A stretch of DNA of 64,000 bases from positions 992,001 through 1,056,000 of the forward strand of contig NZ_JASHKN010000001.1 of the NCBI RefSeq assembly GCF_030056735.1, written 5' to 3'. Position numbers and translations under genes: made by a program. This document shows, piece after piece, positions 1 to 8,358 of the stretch. The DNA comes from Rhodococcus sp. IEGM 1409 (GTDB lineage: Bacteria > Actinomycetota > Actinomycetes > Mycobacteriales > Mycobacteriaceae). The number at the start of each line of letters is the position of its first letter. Position 1 is the stretch's first letter. The notes below the pieces were generated by a model, which was given only the letters and a program-made list of their open reading frames with translations, was not told the DNA's origin and searched no databases.

Positions 1-968
1 TCCGGCGCGACGGATACAACTGGGGACCGGACGACACCACCTCGGACACGGCCGGAGTACCCAAGAATGTCGTCGCGTCCATCATCACGAACAACAGCAC
101 AGCGGCCAACCAGGTGTTGTCCGGTGATCTGAACGCCGCAGCGGTTTCCGGCCCCGACCAGGATCGCATGAACGCCGCGAACCTGGACACCGTCACGCAG
201 CCGGCTCCGGCGGGCGAGATGTTCTTCAACCACAGTCCCGGCAATCCGACGAGCGATCCTGCCGTACGCAAAGCTCTGGTCCAGGCTCTCAATCTCGATG
301 ACCTCGCCGAGATCTTCACAGCCGGTCGCGGAGCCCGGTCGACCACGATGGTGTCCATCGAACCGCGGGCCTGCATCTACGACTCCATCGCCGGAAACCT
401 GCCCGCCTTCGACACCAGCGCAGCCGCAGCAACTCTCGAATCTGCAGGATGGAAGATCGGCGCCGACGGTAAGCGCAGCAAGGACGGCGCACCGCTCCGA
501 CTTCGGATGGTCTACGAAACGTTCGGTGACTCGACCGATGCTGCCGCCGACGTCGCACTCAACGCATGGAACGACCTGGGCGCCACCGTTGAACTCACCA
601 GCGGCGACTCGAACAAGATTCTCGACGTCGCACTGAGCGGCAAGGACAACACGGCCTGGGACGTTGTATGGGAGCCGATCAACGTCGCGCTGCCCAGCAT
701 GCTGGTCCCCTTCCTCTCCGGTCCGGTGCCCGCTGCGGGAATGAATTTTGCGTCGATCTCCAATCCTGCCTACGATGCAGCCGTCGTCAAAGCCTCCGGA
801 CTGACCGGCGAGGACGCTTGTGCCGCTTGGGCAGACGCTGAGTCCGAGATCATCAAAGCGAACTCGGCGGTACCTTTTGCCGACAAGATCACGACTCTCT
901 ACTTCAACAATGCGGGTCTTGCATTCGGCCGCAATTTCATCGGTTCGGCCCTGCGCCTGTACCAGTAG
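1..968 (+). CDS. Peptide ABC transporter substrate-binding protein, SBP family 5 (3' part; 5' end outside window)
   Basis: This is the C-terminal ~320 residues of an extracytoplasmic solute-binding protein of the peptide/nickel family; the first complete codon is at position 3 and no start is visible. It aligns without gaps to the next gene from the RRDGYNWGPD motif to the terminal GSALRLYQ, at roughly four residues in five identical by eye. The N-terminus with its signal and lipobox lies upstream of the window. It would deliver peptides to the importer encoded from 4675 on. It could have its own ligand range, since two more paralogues follow. The truncation is caused by the window edge, not by decay. 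Confidence 0.93.
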   Translation, partial: RRDGYNWGPDDTTSDTAGVPKNVVASIITNNSTAANQVLSGDLNAAAVSGPDQDRMNAANLDTVTQPAPAGEMFFNHSPGNPTSDPAVRKALVQALNLDDLAEIFTAGRGARSTTMVSIEPRACIYDSIAGNLPAFDTSAAAATLESAGWKIGADGKRSKDGAPLRLRMVYETFGDSTDAAADVALNAWNDLGATVELTSGDSNKILDVALSGKDNTAWDVVWEPINVALPSMLVPFLSGPVPAAGMNFASISNPAYDAAVVKASGLTGEDACAAWADAESEIIKANSAVPFADKITTLYFNNAGLAFGRNFIGSALRLYQ

Positions 969-1036
969 TGGTTCGACGTCCTGCCCGTTCGACAACTGTG
1001 CATCGACGCTCAGAGTCGACCGGGCCGGGCGACCGT

Positions 1037-1096
1037 AATTCACTACGAAGAGTCTCCGAACTTTCGTGAATTGCCACGATACGACCGAGGGGTCGT
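1037..1096. promoter_or_regulatory. Inverted repeats upstream of the second binding-protein gene
   Basis: The 215-bp gap between the first two binding-protein genes holds arms AATTCAC (1037-1043) and GTGAATT (1066-1072), continued inward by CGAA/TTTCG with a 2-nt bulge. A second pair, ACGACC (1081-1086) and GGTCGT (1091-1096), follows. TTTCGTGA at 1062-1069 recurs upstream of the third binding-protein gene. These may be operators or a weak attenuator; which regulator binds is unknown. Confidence 0.4.
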
Positions 1097-1183
1097 CGCG
1101 TTAGTGTCGTCCAATCGTCATTCGTTCCTTGCCCGCTGCATCTGTTTTCGACTTGGGCCAAGGATTCTGCCACCGGAGGCTCC

Positions 1184-2782
1184 ATGAAAAAACGTACTTG
1201 CGTCGTGCTGGCAGTCGCCGGCTGCGCGACCCTTCTCTTGTCGGCTTGTTCGTCAAGCGGGTCGCCCGGCGGTAACAACGGCCAACCCGTCACGGACGGA
1301 ACGTTCCGGCTGGCACTGTTCGGTGACCCAGGAGCGCTGAATCCGTTGATGACCACGTCCACCTACGCCCACAGTCTTGCGCGCCTCAGCTACGACTACC
1401 TGATTCACGTCGATCCGGAGACCGGGGACGCCGGGCCTTGGCTGGCCGAAAAGTGGTCAGAGACAACCACTTCAGCCGAGTTCACAATTCGCGACGGTGT
1501 CACGTGCTCCGACGGATCCGCACTGACGGCCCGCACCGTCGCAGACAGCATCAACTTCGTCACCGACGAGACCAACGGGTCCGCTCTCCGCGGGGTCTAC
1601 GTGCCTGCAACCGCAACTGCCACTGATGATCTCGCGGCCCGGACGGTGACGGTCACTACCCCGGAACCGTCCCCGTTTCTGCTCCTCAACCTGGCCCGCC
1701 TGCCGATCATGTGTGAGGCGGGATTGACGGATGCGGCAGCGGCGAACAAAACCACCATCGGGTCCGGCATGTTCCAGATGACCGAGTCCGTCGCCAACGA
1801 TCACTACACCTTCGCCCGGCGCGAGGGCTACAACTGGGGACCGGACGACACGACCTCGACCACGGCCGGTCTACCGGAAACCGTCGTCGCGTCGATCGTC
1901 CCGAACATGAGTACCGCCGCAAACCAACTTCTGTCCGGCGATCTGAACGCTGCACAGGTATCCGGCGCGGATCAGGACCGATTGAACTCTGCGCCGCTGG
2001 ATACGATCAGGCAGCCCTTCCCGTCCGGCGACATGTTCTTCAACCACACGCCGGGCAATCCGACAAGCGATCCAGCGGTGCGGAAGGCTCTCGTCCAGTC
2101 GCTGAATCTCGACGATCTCGCCGAGATCTACACCTCAGGACGTGGCACACGTTCGAGCACGATGGTGTCCGTCGAACCACGCGCATGTGTCTACGATTCG
2201 GTCACCGGCAACGTACCCGCCTTCGATCCCAACGCAGCGGCAGCAACTCTCGAGTCTGCGGGCTGGAAGGTCGGCGCGGATGGTAAGCGCAGCAAGGACG
2301 GCGCGCCGTTGCGGATCCGACTGCTCTACGAGGCACTCGGTGACTCGTCCGACGCCTCGGCGGATCTCGCGCTCTCGGCATGGTCGAACCTCGGCGCAAC
2401 CGTCGAACTGATCAGCGGCGACGCCAACAAGATTCTCGATGTCGCGCTGAGTGGCAAGGACAACTCCGCGTGGGACGTGGCGTGGGAAACAATCAACGTT
2501 GCAGTGCCGAGCATGCTCGTGCCCTTCTTCTCCGGCCCCGTTCCGGCCGACGGACTGAACTTCGCGTCCATCTCCAATCCGAACTACAACGCGGCGGTAG
2601 CCGAGGCGTCAGCAGTCACCGGCGATGCTGCGTGCTCCGCGTGGGCGGAGGCCGAGTCGGAGATCGTCAAGGCCAATTCGGCGATTCCGTTCGCCGACCA
2701 GATCACCACGCTGTACTTCTCCAATTCGGGGCTCGCCTTCGGCCGCAACTATGTCGGCTCCGCTCTTCGGTTGTACGAGTAA
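1184..2782 (+). CDS. Peptide ABC transporter substrate-binding lipoprotein (second of three tandem copies)
   Basis: A complete 532-aa SBP_bac_5 protein. It begins with a short basic n-region, a hydrophobic stretch and the lipobox LLSAC (Cys near residue 22), so it should be an anchored extracellular lipoprotein. The ATG is preceded by GGAGG at good spacing. The DPGALNP and YDYL motifs after the linker are typical of family 5 binding proteins. The length is normal for the family. It is a close paralogue of the truncated gene to its left and a more distant one of the gene at 3010. It presumably feeds peptides to the permeases encoded downstream. The gap on each side is over 200 bp, so it may have its own promoter. 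Confidence 0.95.
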   Translation: MKKRTCVVLAVAGCATLLLSACSSSGSPGGNNGQPVTDGTFRLALFGDPGALNPLMTTSTYAHSLARLSYDYLIHVDPETGDAGPWLAEKWSETTTSAEFTIRDGVTCSDGSALTARTVADSINFVTDETNGSALRGVYVPATATATDDLAARTVTVTTPEPSPFLLLNLARLPIMCEAGLTDAAAANKTTIGSGMFQMTESVANDHYTFARREGYNWGPDDTTSTTAGLPETVVASIVPNMSTAANQLLSGDLNAAQVSGADQDRLNSAPLDTIRQPFPSGDMFFNHTPGNPTSDPAVRKALVQSLNLDDLAEIYTSGRGTRSSTMVSVEPRACVYDSVTGNVPAFDPNAAAATLESAGWKVGADGKRSKDGAPLRIRLLYEALGDSSDASADLALSAWSNLGATVELISGDANKILDVALSGKDNSAWDVAWETINVAVPSMLVPFFSGPVPADGLNFASISNPNYNAAVAEASAVTGDAACSAWAEAESEIVKANSAIPFADQITTLYFSNSGLAFGRNYVGSALRLYE

Positions 2783-2860
2783 CCGTGCTGCAGCGACCGG
2801 GGAAAACGTTCTGTTTCGCCGGTCGCTGTCCGCATACAGACAGGTATTCACTGATCATGC

Positions 2861-2903
2861 CGATTTTCGTGGGAGCGGACGAAAATCGACCCGATTTTCG
2901 TGA
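2861..2903. promoter_or_regulatory. Inverted and direct repeat CGATTTTCGT upstream of the third binding-protein gene
   Basis: CGATTTTCGT (2861-2870) and its exact reverse complement ACGAAAATCG (2879-2888) flank 8 bp. A third copy, in direct orientation, follows at 2892-2901 and continues as TTTCGTGA (2896-2903), an 8-mer also present at 1062-1069 before the second binding-protein gene. The AT-rich perfect arms and the third copy favour a regulator binding site over a terminator. The operon promoter probably lies here or between here and 3010. Confidence 0.5.
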
Positions 2904-3009
2904 GGATCGACAGAGATGCGCGTCACGTCATACGCCAAGATTTAGCAGTCAACACTCAACCGCGCCCTCACGTTTTTCGCTCGGGCCCCTGCTCCTTCAC
3001 GGAGGCACC

Positions 3010-4614
3010 ATGAAACACCGCTTCTATCCAACACTTGCAGCAGCCGCAGGGCTCGCTCTCGTGTTGTCCGCTTGTGGCTCGGGAGGGACGTCCTCGGGCT
3101 CGGGTGGCGGTGAACCGGCCACGGACGGGACTTTCCGTTTTGCGATGCAGACCGATCCGGGCGCACTCAACCCGATCATGGCGGCGTCCTCGGCAACTGG
3201 CGAAATGTCGAAGTTGGCTTACGACTACCTGATCTACCAGGATCCTGATACGAGTGAAATCAAACCGTGGTTGGCAGAGAAGTGGGAAGAAACCCCGACC
3301 TCCGCGTCCTTCACCATTCGTGAAGGGGTGACCTGTACCGACGGGTCCACGCTGACTCCGCAGACCGTCGCCGACAACATCAACTTCGTGGCGAATCCGG
3401 ACAACGGTTCACAGTTGCGCGGCCAGACCGTGCCGACCGGCGCTACTGCAACCGCTGATCCCGCGACCCGCACCGTCACGGTGACCACTGCGGCGCCGAG
3501 CCCGTTCCTTCTTCTGAACGTCGGCGCCCGTCTGGCGATCATGTGTGACGCCGGGCTCGAGGACCCGACCGCTTCGAACAAGAAGTCTCTCGGTACCGGC
3601 ATGTTCGAACTCACCGAAGTTGTCCCCAACGACCACTACACGTTCGAGCGTCGTGAAGGTTACAACTGGGGCCCGGACGGAACCACCTCTGACACCCCCG
3701 GTGTCCCCAAGACGGTCGTCGCCGCCATGGCACCCAATGTCAGCACAGCAGCCAACCAGCTTCTCTCGGGTGAGCTCAATGCCGCCCCGATCGGAGGGCC
3801 GGACAAGGACCGCGTAGACGCCGCCAACCTGGACTCAGTCCTGAGGCCGAATCCCGCCGGTCAGATGTACTTCAATCAGATCGCGAGCAATCCCACCAGT
3901 GATCCCGCAGTGCGTAAGGCACTGATCCAAGCAGTCAATCTCGACGACCTCACTCAGGTCATCACTGCGGGGCGCGGTGTCCGGGCCACCAGTCTCGTCG
4001 GCGTCGAACCGCGCGCCTGTGTCTACGACTCTGTCGCGGGTAACGTTCCCGACTTCGATCTGTCTGCCGCAAAGGCAACCCTGGATGCGGCGGGCTGGAC
4101 TGCCGGCTCTGATGGCAAGCGAAGCAAGGACGGCAAGCCGCTGAACCTTCGCCTCGTCTACGACGGCGTCGACGATCCGCGCAACGCAGCAGCCGAACTT
4201 GCTCAGTCGGCGTGGTCCGAACTCGGCGCTAACGTCGAGGTGACCGGTGGTGACTCGAACAAGATCATCGACGTCATTCTCAGTGGCAAGGACAACTCTG
4301 CCTGGGACATCGCGTGGGTCCAGATCAACACTCCGCTCCCCAGCACCTTCGCCGCGTACTTCGCCGGGCCGATTCCCGCAGCAGGCAAGAACTTCGCGTC
4401 GGTCAGCAACCCCGCATACGAAGCAGCAGCAACGAAGGCCTCCGGCCTGACCGGCGACGCGGCTTGTGATGCCTGGGCCGACGCCGAGTCGGAGATCACC
4501 AAGTCGTTCTCCGCTGTGCCCTTCGCCGACTCGGTCATGAACGTGTACTTCAACAAAGCTGGGCTCGCATTCGGTAAGTCGTACACCGGTTCTGCGTTGC
4601 GTCTGTACCAGTAG
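3010..4614 (+). CDS. Peptide ABC transporter substrate-binding lipoprotein (third tandem copy, nearest the permease genes)
   Basis: A 534-aa SBP_bac_5 lipoprotein with signal sequence and lipobox VLSAC (Cys near residue 22), followed by a Gly/Ser-rich linker. The frame is open far upstream, but ATG 3010 is chosen because GGAGG lies just before it and the signal peptide starts there. It shares the RREGYNWGPD and GSALRLYQ landmarks with its two upstream paralogues but differs more from both than they do from each other. Only about 60 bp separate it from the permease gene, so it is the likely core binding protein of the importer and the first gene of the operon ending at 14796. Confidence 0.95.
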   Translation: MKHRFYPTLAAAAGLALVLSACGSGGTSSGSGGGEPATDGTFRFAMQTDPGALNPIMAASSATGEMSKLAYDYLIYQDPDTSEIKPWLAEKWEETPTSASFTIREGVTCTDGSTLTPQTVADNINFVANPDNGSQLRGQTVPTGATATADPATRTVTVTTAAPSPFLLLNVGARLAIMCDAGLEDPTASNKKSLGTGMFELTEVVPNDHYTFERREGYNWGPDGTTSDTPGVPKTVVAAMAPNVSTAANQLLSGELNAAPIGGPDKDRVDAANLDSVLRPNPAGQMYFNQIASNPTSDPAVRKALIQAVNLDDLTQVITAGRGVRATSLVGVEPRACVYDSVAGNVPDFDLSAAKATLDAAGWTAGSDGKRSKDGKPLNLRLVYDGVDDPRNAAAELAQSAWSELGANVEVTGGDSNKIIDVILSGKDNSAWDIAWVQINTPLPSTFAAYFAGPIPAAGKNFASVSNPAYEAAATKASGLTGDAACDAWADAESEITKSFSAVPFADSVMNVYFNKAGLAFGKSYTGSALRLYQ

Positions 4615-4674
4615 GCAGCATCCCGCACTGAATCTCTTCCCGCCCCAGCATCCCGCCCTCCGGAAAGACAGCCC

Positions 4675-5688
4675 ATGAGTCAAACTATTGAAGCCGCGAA
4701 ACCAGAAGCGGCGCCTCAGGCTCGAGCAAAGTGGCTCGAGTCCGACAGCTGGCCTGCATATCTGCTGCGCCGTTTCGGCACCTTCGTGATTTCACTCTGG
4801 GCGCTGGTGACTGCTGCGTTCCTGATGCTCCAACTGATTCCGGGCGACCCGGTGCGGTTGGCGCTGGGAATGAACGCACCGGTCGAACTGGTCGAGACAA
4901 CGAGGTCTCAGCTCGGTTACGACCTTCCCTTGTGGCAGCAGTACTTCCGATTCGTCGGCGGGTTGCTGAGCGGGAATCCGGGTGACTCGATCACCTTGAG
5001 GACTCCGGTCTTCGAGGTGATCGCGTCCCGCCTACCGGCAACGCTCGAACTGGCTGTACTCACAGTCGTCACGGTGCTGGTACTGGGCATTCCGATCGGC
5101 CTCATCTTCGCTGCACTGACCCGCAACGGTAGACGACGCGGAGTCGAGATCGGTTACACCGCAACGTCGGGAACCATCGCCGTGATCCCCGAGTTCATGT
5201 TCGGCACGGCATTGGTCTACCTCTTTGCCGTCACGTTCCCTGTTCTTCCCGTCGCCGGCCGCGGCGGACCGGAAAGCTACATCCTTCCGGTCGCGGCCAT
5301 GTCGATCGGTGCCATCGCCTCGATGTCGCGCATCGTACGTGCAGAGGCGCTCGGCGTGTTGGACATGGATTACATCCGCACGGCGCGCGCCAAGCGAATG
5401 ACTGTGGCACGAATCTACTTCCGTCATGCAATGCCCAACCTCTTGACGTCGACGCTGACGCTTGCCGGACTCCTCTTGGGCGCACTGATCGCCGGAACCG
5501 TGCTCATCGAGAGCATCTTCGCCTGGCCCGGCATGGGCATGGCGCTGGTCAAGTCCATCACCGAGAAGGACTACCCGCTCGCCCAGACACTGGTCGTGAT
5601 CTACGGCGCCATCGTCCTTCTCATCAATTTCATCGTCGACGTGGTGCTCGCTCTCATCGACCCACGATCCACAATTCGGGAGAACTGA
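4675..5688 (+). CDS. Peptide ABC transporter permease, DppB/OppB type
   Basis: A 337-aa inner-membrane permease. The N-terminal ~30 residues are cytoplasmic; a first membrane helix is followed by the family motif IPGDPVRLALG, a long external loop and five more hydrophobic segments. The EAA loop (YIRTARAKRM, then RHAMPN) that docks on the ATPase is present near residues 235-255. It forms the transmembrane pore together with the permease half of the next protein. The stop codon is separated from the next start by one base, so the two are translationally coupled. Confidence 0.95.
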   Translation: MSQTIEAAKPEAAPQARAKWLESDSWPAYLLRRFGTFVISLWALVTAAFLMLQLIPGDPVRLALGMNAPVELVETTRSQLGYDLPLWQQYFRFVGGLLSGNPGDSITLRTPVFEVIASRLPATLELAVLTVVTVLVLGIPIGLIFAALTRNGRRRGVEIGYTATSGTIAVIPEFMFGTALVYLFAVTFPVLPVAGRGGPESYILPVAAMSIGAIASMSRIVRAEALGVLDMDYIRTARAKRMTVARIYFRHAMPNLLTSTLTLAGLLLGALIAGTVLIESIFAWPGMGMALVKSITEKDYPLAQTLVVIYGAIVLLINFIVDVVLALIDPRSTIREN

Positions 5689-5689
5689 G

Positions 5690-7570
5690 TTGAGCACCTC
5701 ACCTACGGCCCCCACTGCGGCCCCCAAGACACCTCCACAACGACACTGGATTGTCGGAACGTTCCGCACCCCTTTGGGAATCCTGGCCCTCACCTTCCTG
5801 ACCGCTCTGATCGCCCTCGTCATCTTCGGACCGATGATCTGGGGTGACGCCGCCGTCGCGGCCAACCCGAAGGCACTGTCTCAGGGACCGAGTTCCGAGC
5901 ACATCTTCGGTACCGACGCGGGCGGGCGTGACGTCTTCGCGCGCACGATGACGGCCGCGAGGCTGTCGGTAGTCATGGCGCTCGGAGCCGTAGCACTCGG
6001 TGTGACACTCGGCCTGATCCTCGGTACGCTCCCGACGCTCGCTCCCCGGTGGGTCGGACGAATGGTCGTGGCATTCCTCAACTTCGCCATCGCGTTCCCC
6101 GGTCTCCTTCTGGCCATCTTCCTGTTGGTCGTTCTCGGACAGGGTGCGGGCAGCGCGGTGATCGCCATCGGTCTCGCCCTGGCCTCGCCGTTCGCGAGGT
6201 TGACGTACGCGCTGGCTTCGTCGGTCAACGGACGCGACTTCATCGACGCAGCACGCATCCTCGGCGTCACCAAGCCCGGGTTGTTGTTCCGCCACATTCT
6301 CCCCAACATCCGTGAACCACTCATCGTCAACGCCAGCATCGCCGTCGGCAGCGGTCTTGTGGTCTTTGCCGGACTCTCGTTCCTCGGCTTGGGCATTCAG
6401 CCACCCGCGTTCGACTGGGGCCGGATGCTCAACGAAGGTCTGTCGAAGATCTTCGTCAACCCGGCCACCGCACTCGCCCCCGGCGTCGCCGTCGTGCTCG
6501 CCGGCTTGACCTTCACGTTGCTCGGCGAGGCTATTGCTCGCGGCGCGGGAGTTCGCAGCCCGATCAGCAGTCGTCTGCCGAAGTGGAAGCCGATCAATGC
6601 ACTTACAGCTCAGACGGATTCGACGCCCAGCGACGAAGACGCGGTACTGACCGTTCGCAACATGTCCGTCGCAGTTCCTGCCGGCGGCGACTGGCGCCGA
6701 CCGGTCGACAACATCAGCTTCACCGTTCACCGCGGCGAAACCGTCGGCATCGTCGGCGAATCGGGTTCCGGAAAGTCGCTGAGTTGCATGGCGATCGCGC
6801 AGCTCACCGATTACCCCACCGTGGTCGACGCCGGCCTCATCGAATTCGACGGCACCGTGCTGATGAAAGACGGCAAGCGGCCGGATAATTCGGCTTCACG
6901 CAAGGTTGCCCGTCAACTCGGCACGCGCATGGCGATGGTGTTCCAAGATCCGATGTCGTCCATGAATCCGTCTCTGAAGGTCGGATACCAGGTCGCCGAG
7001 ATCGGTTGGCTCCACGAAGGTATGAGCAAGGCCGACGCGAAGAAGGCGGCAGTCGAGCGACTGAACGCCGTCAAGATCCCCGACGCCCCCCGCCGCGCGA
7101 AGCAGTACCCCCACGAGTTCTCCGGCGGTATGCGTCAGCGCGCGATGATCGCCATGGGTCTGATGGGCAAGCCCGCTCTGATCATCGCGGACGAACCCAC
7201 CACGGCACTCGACGTGACCGTTCAGCGTGAGGTCCTCGGACTGCTGCACGAGGTTCGCGAAGAGACCGGCGCCGCAATCCTTCTCATCTCGCACGACATG
7301 GCCGTCATCACCGGCATGTGCACCCGTGTCCTGGTCATGTTCGCCGGAGAGATCGTCGAAGACATCGCGGTCGACGACCTGATCGCCGGTCGTGCACGAC
7401 ACCCGTACACCCGCGCGCTGATCGCCGCGGTCCCCACCATGACCACCGATCGCGACAAGCCGCTCGCCACCGTCGACGAAGCCTGGCAGGTGGAAAGTCT
7501 CGACATCGAAGCGAGCACCGCAGACATCGAGTTGGATGAGCTGATGGCAGTTGCAGAGGAGATCCGATGA
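5690..7570 (+). CDS. Fused peptide ABC transporter permease (DppC type) and ATPase (DppD type)
   Basis: A 626-aa protein that combines two usually separate subunits. Residues ~1-290 are a DppC-like permease with the FGTDAGGRDVFAR motif, several membrane helices and an EAA loop ending RHILPN. From ~315 an ATPase follows, with Walker A GESGSGKS at 356-363, signature SGGMRQR from 478 and Walker B ending ADEPTTALD near 505, then an oligopeptide-type C-terminal region. The start is TTG 5690, one base after the previous stop; no better start preserves the first helix. The fusion fixes one permease and one ATPase in a 1:1 ratio, and the second permease and ATPase are the flanking genes. No frameshift or stop interrupts the junction. 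Confidence 0.93.
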   Translation: MSTSPTAPTAAPKTPPQRHWIVGTFRTPLGILALTFLTALIALVIFGPMIWGDAAVAANPKALSQGPSSEHIFGTDAGGRDVFARTMTAARLSVVMALGAVALGVTLGLILGTLPTLAPRWVGRMVVAFLNFAIAFPGLLLAIFLLVVLGQGAGSAVIAIGLALASPFARLTYALASSVNGRDFIDAARILGVTKPGLLFRHILPNIREPLIVNASIAVGSGLVVFAGLSFLGLGIQPPAFDWGRMLNEGLSKIFVNPATALAPGVAVVLAGLTFTLLGEAIARGAGVRSPISSRLPKWKPINALTAQTDSTPSDEDAVLTVRNMSVAVPAGGDWRRPVDNISFTVHRGETVGIVGESGSGKSLSCMAIAQLTDYPTVVDAGLIEFDGTVLMKDGKRPDNSASRKVARQLGTRMAMVFQDPMSSMNPSLKVGYQVAEIGWLHEGMSKADAKKAAVERLNAVKIPDAPRRAKQYPHEFSGGMRQRAMIAMGLMGKPALIIADEPTTALDVTVQREVLGLLHEVREETGAAILLISHDMAVITGMCTRVLVMFAGEIVEDIAVDDLIAGRARHPYTRALIAAVPTMTTDRDKPLATVDEAWQVESLDIEASTADIELDELMAVAEEIR

Positions 7571-8358
7571 GCAGGCTGGAATTTCGCGACGTCAACGTCC
7601 ATCTGGGAAACGGTTCCAAGAAATTCCATGCCGTCAAGAACGTCAGCCTCGACATCCCCTCCGGATCGGTCGTCGGCCTCGTCGGTGAATCGGGTTCCGG
7701 AAAGTCGACGCTGGCGCGAGCAACCGTCGGCCTGGCCGAACCAAGTTCGGGCCAGATCCTTCTCGACGGTGTAGACGTCGCTCACGCCCGAGGCGCGACG
7801 GCTCGTCTGCGCCACCGGATACAGATGGTCTTCCAAGATCCGTACTCGTGCCTCGATCCGAGAATGACCATCGGCCAGTCCTTGGCCGAGGCGTTGCGGT
7901 CCACCGAGCGTCGTGACAAAGCTCGCCGCAGCCGCGGTGACCGCGCTGCCGAGGTCGCTCGACTCCTCGCCACCGTCCAACTGCCGGTGGAGAAGGCGCA
8001 CGAATACCCGTCGTCGTTGTCGGGTGGTCAGCGCCAACGTGTGGCTCTCGCGCGGGCATTGGCTGCTGCACCAGCAGTCCTGCTTGCCGACGAAATCACC
8101 TCTGCTCTAGACGTATCCGTACAGGGCGCCGTTCTGAATCTCTTGGTGGATCTGCAGAAGCAGCTGGGTCTGACGGTTCTGTTCGTCAGTCACAATCTCG
8201 CGGTGATCCGCTACGTCTGCGACCACGTCGCAGTCATGCTCGGCGGCGAGATCGTCGAACACGGACCGGTTCTCGACGTGATCGATTCGCCCAAGGAGGC
8301 GTACACGGCCAAGCTGCTGTCTGCGATCCCGACATTCGGGGAGCCGATGTTCCAATGA
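7567..8358 (+). CDS. Peptide ABC transporter ATP-binding protein, DppF type
   Basis: A 263-aa cytoplasmic ATPase, the second nucleotide-binding subunit of the importer. Walker A GESGSGKST starts near residue 40, the signature SGGQRQR near 152 and Walker B LLADEITSALD near 172-182; the Pro normally following Asp-Glu is Ile here, a mild variant. The H-loop (SHNLAVI) is intact. It overlaps the fusion gene by 4 bp and the following hydrolase gene by 4 bp (ATGA in both cases), which indicates coupled translation. It is somewhat short because it lacks the C-terminal oligopeptide extension. Confidence 0.95.
   Translation: MSRLEFRDVNVHLGNGSKKFHAVKNVSLDIPSGSVVGLVGESGSGKSTLARATVGLAEPSSGQILLDGVDVAHARGATARLRHRIQMVFQDPYSCLDPRMTIGQSLAEALRSTERRDKARRSRGDRAAEVARLLATVQLPVEKAHEYPSSLSGGQRQRVALARALAAAPAVLLADEITSALDVSVQGAVLNLLVDLQKQLGLTVLFVSHNLAVIRYVCDHVAVMLGGEIVEHGPVLDVIDSPKEAYTAKLLSAIPTFGEPMFQ

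Noticed and set aside
2380-3009. N-terminal extension of the third binding protein
   Set aside because: The extra 210 residues are out-of-frame shadow of the second binding-protein gene; signal peptide and GGAGG fix the start at 3010.
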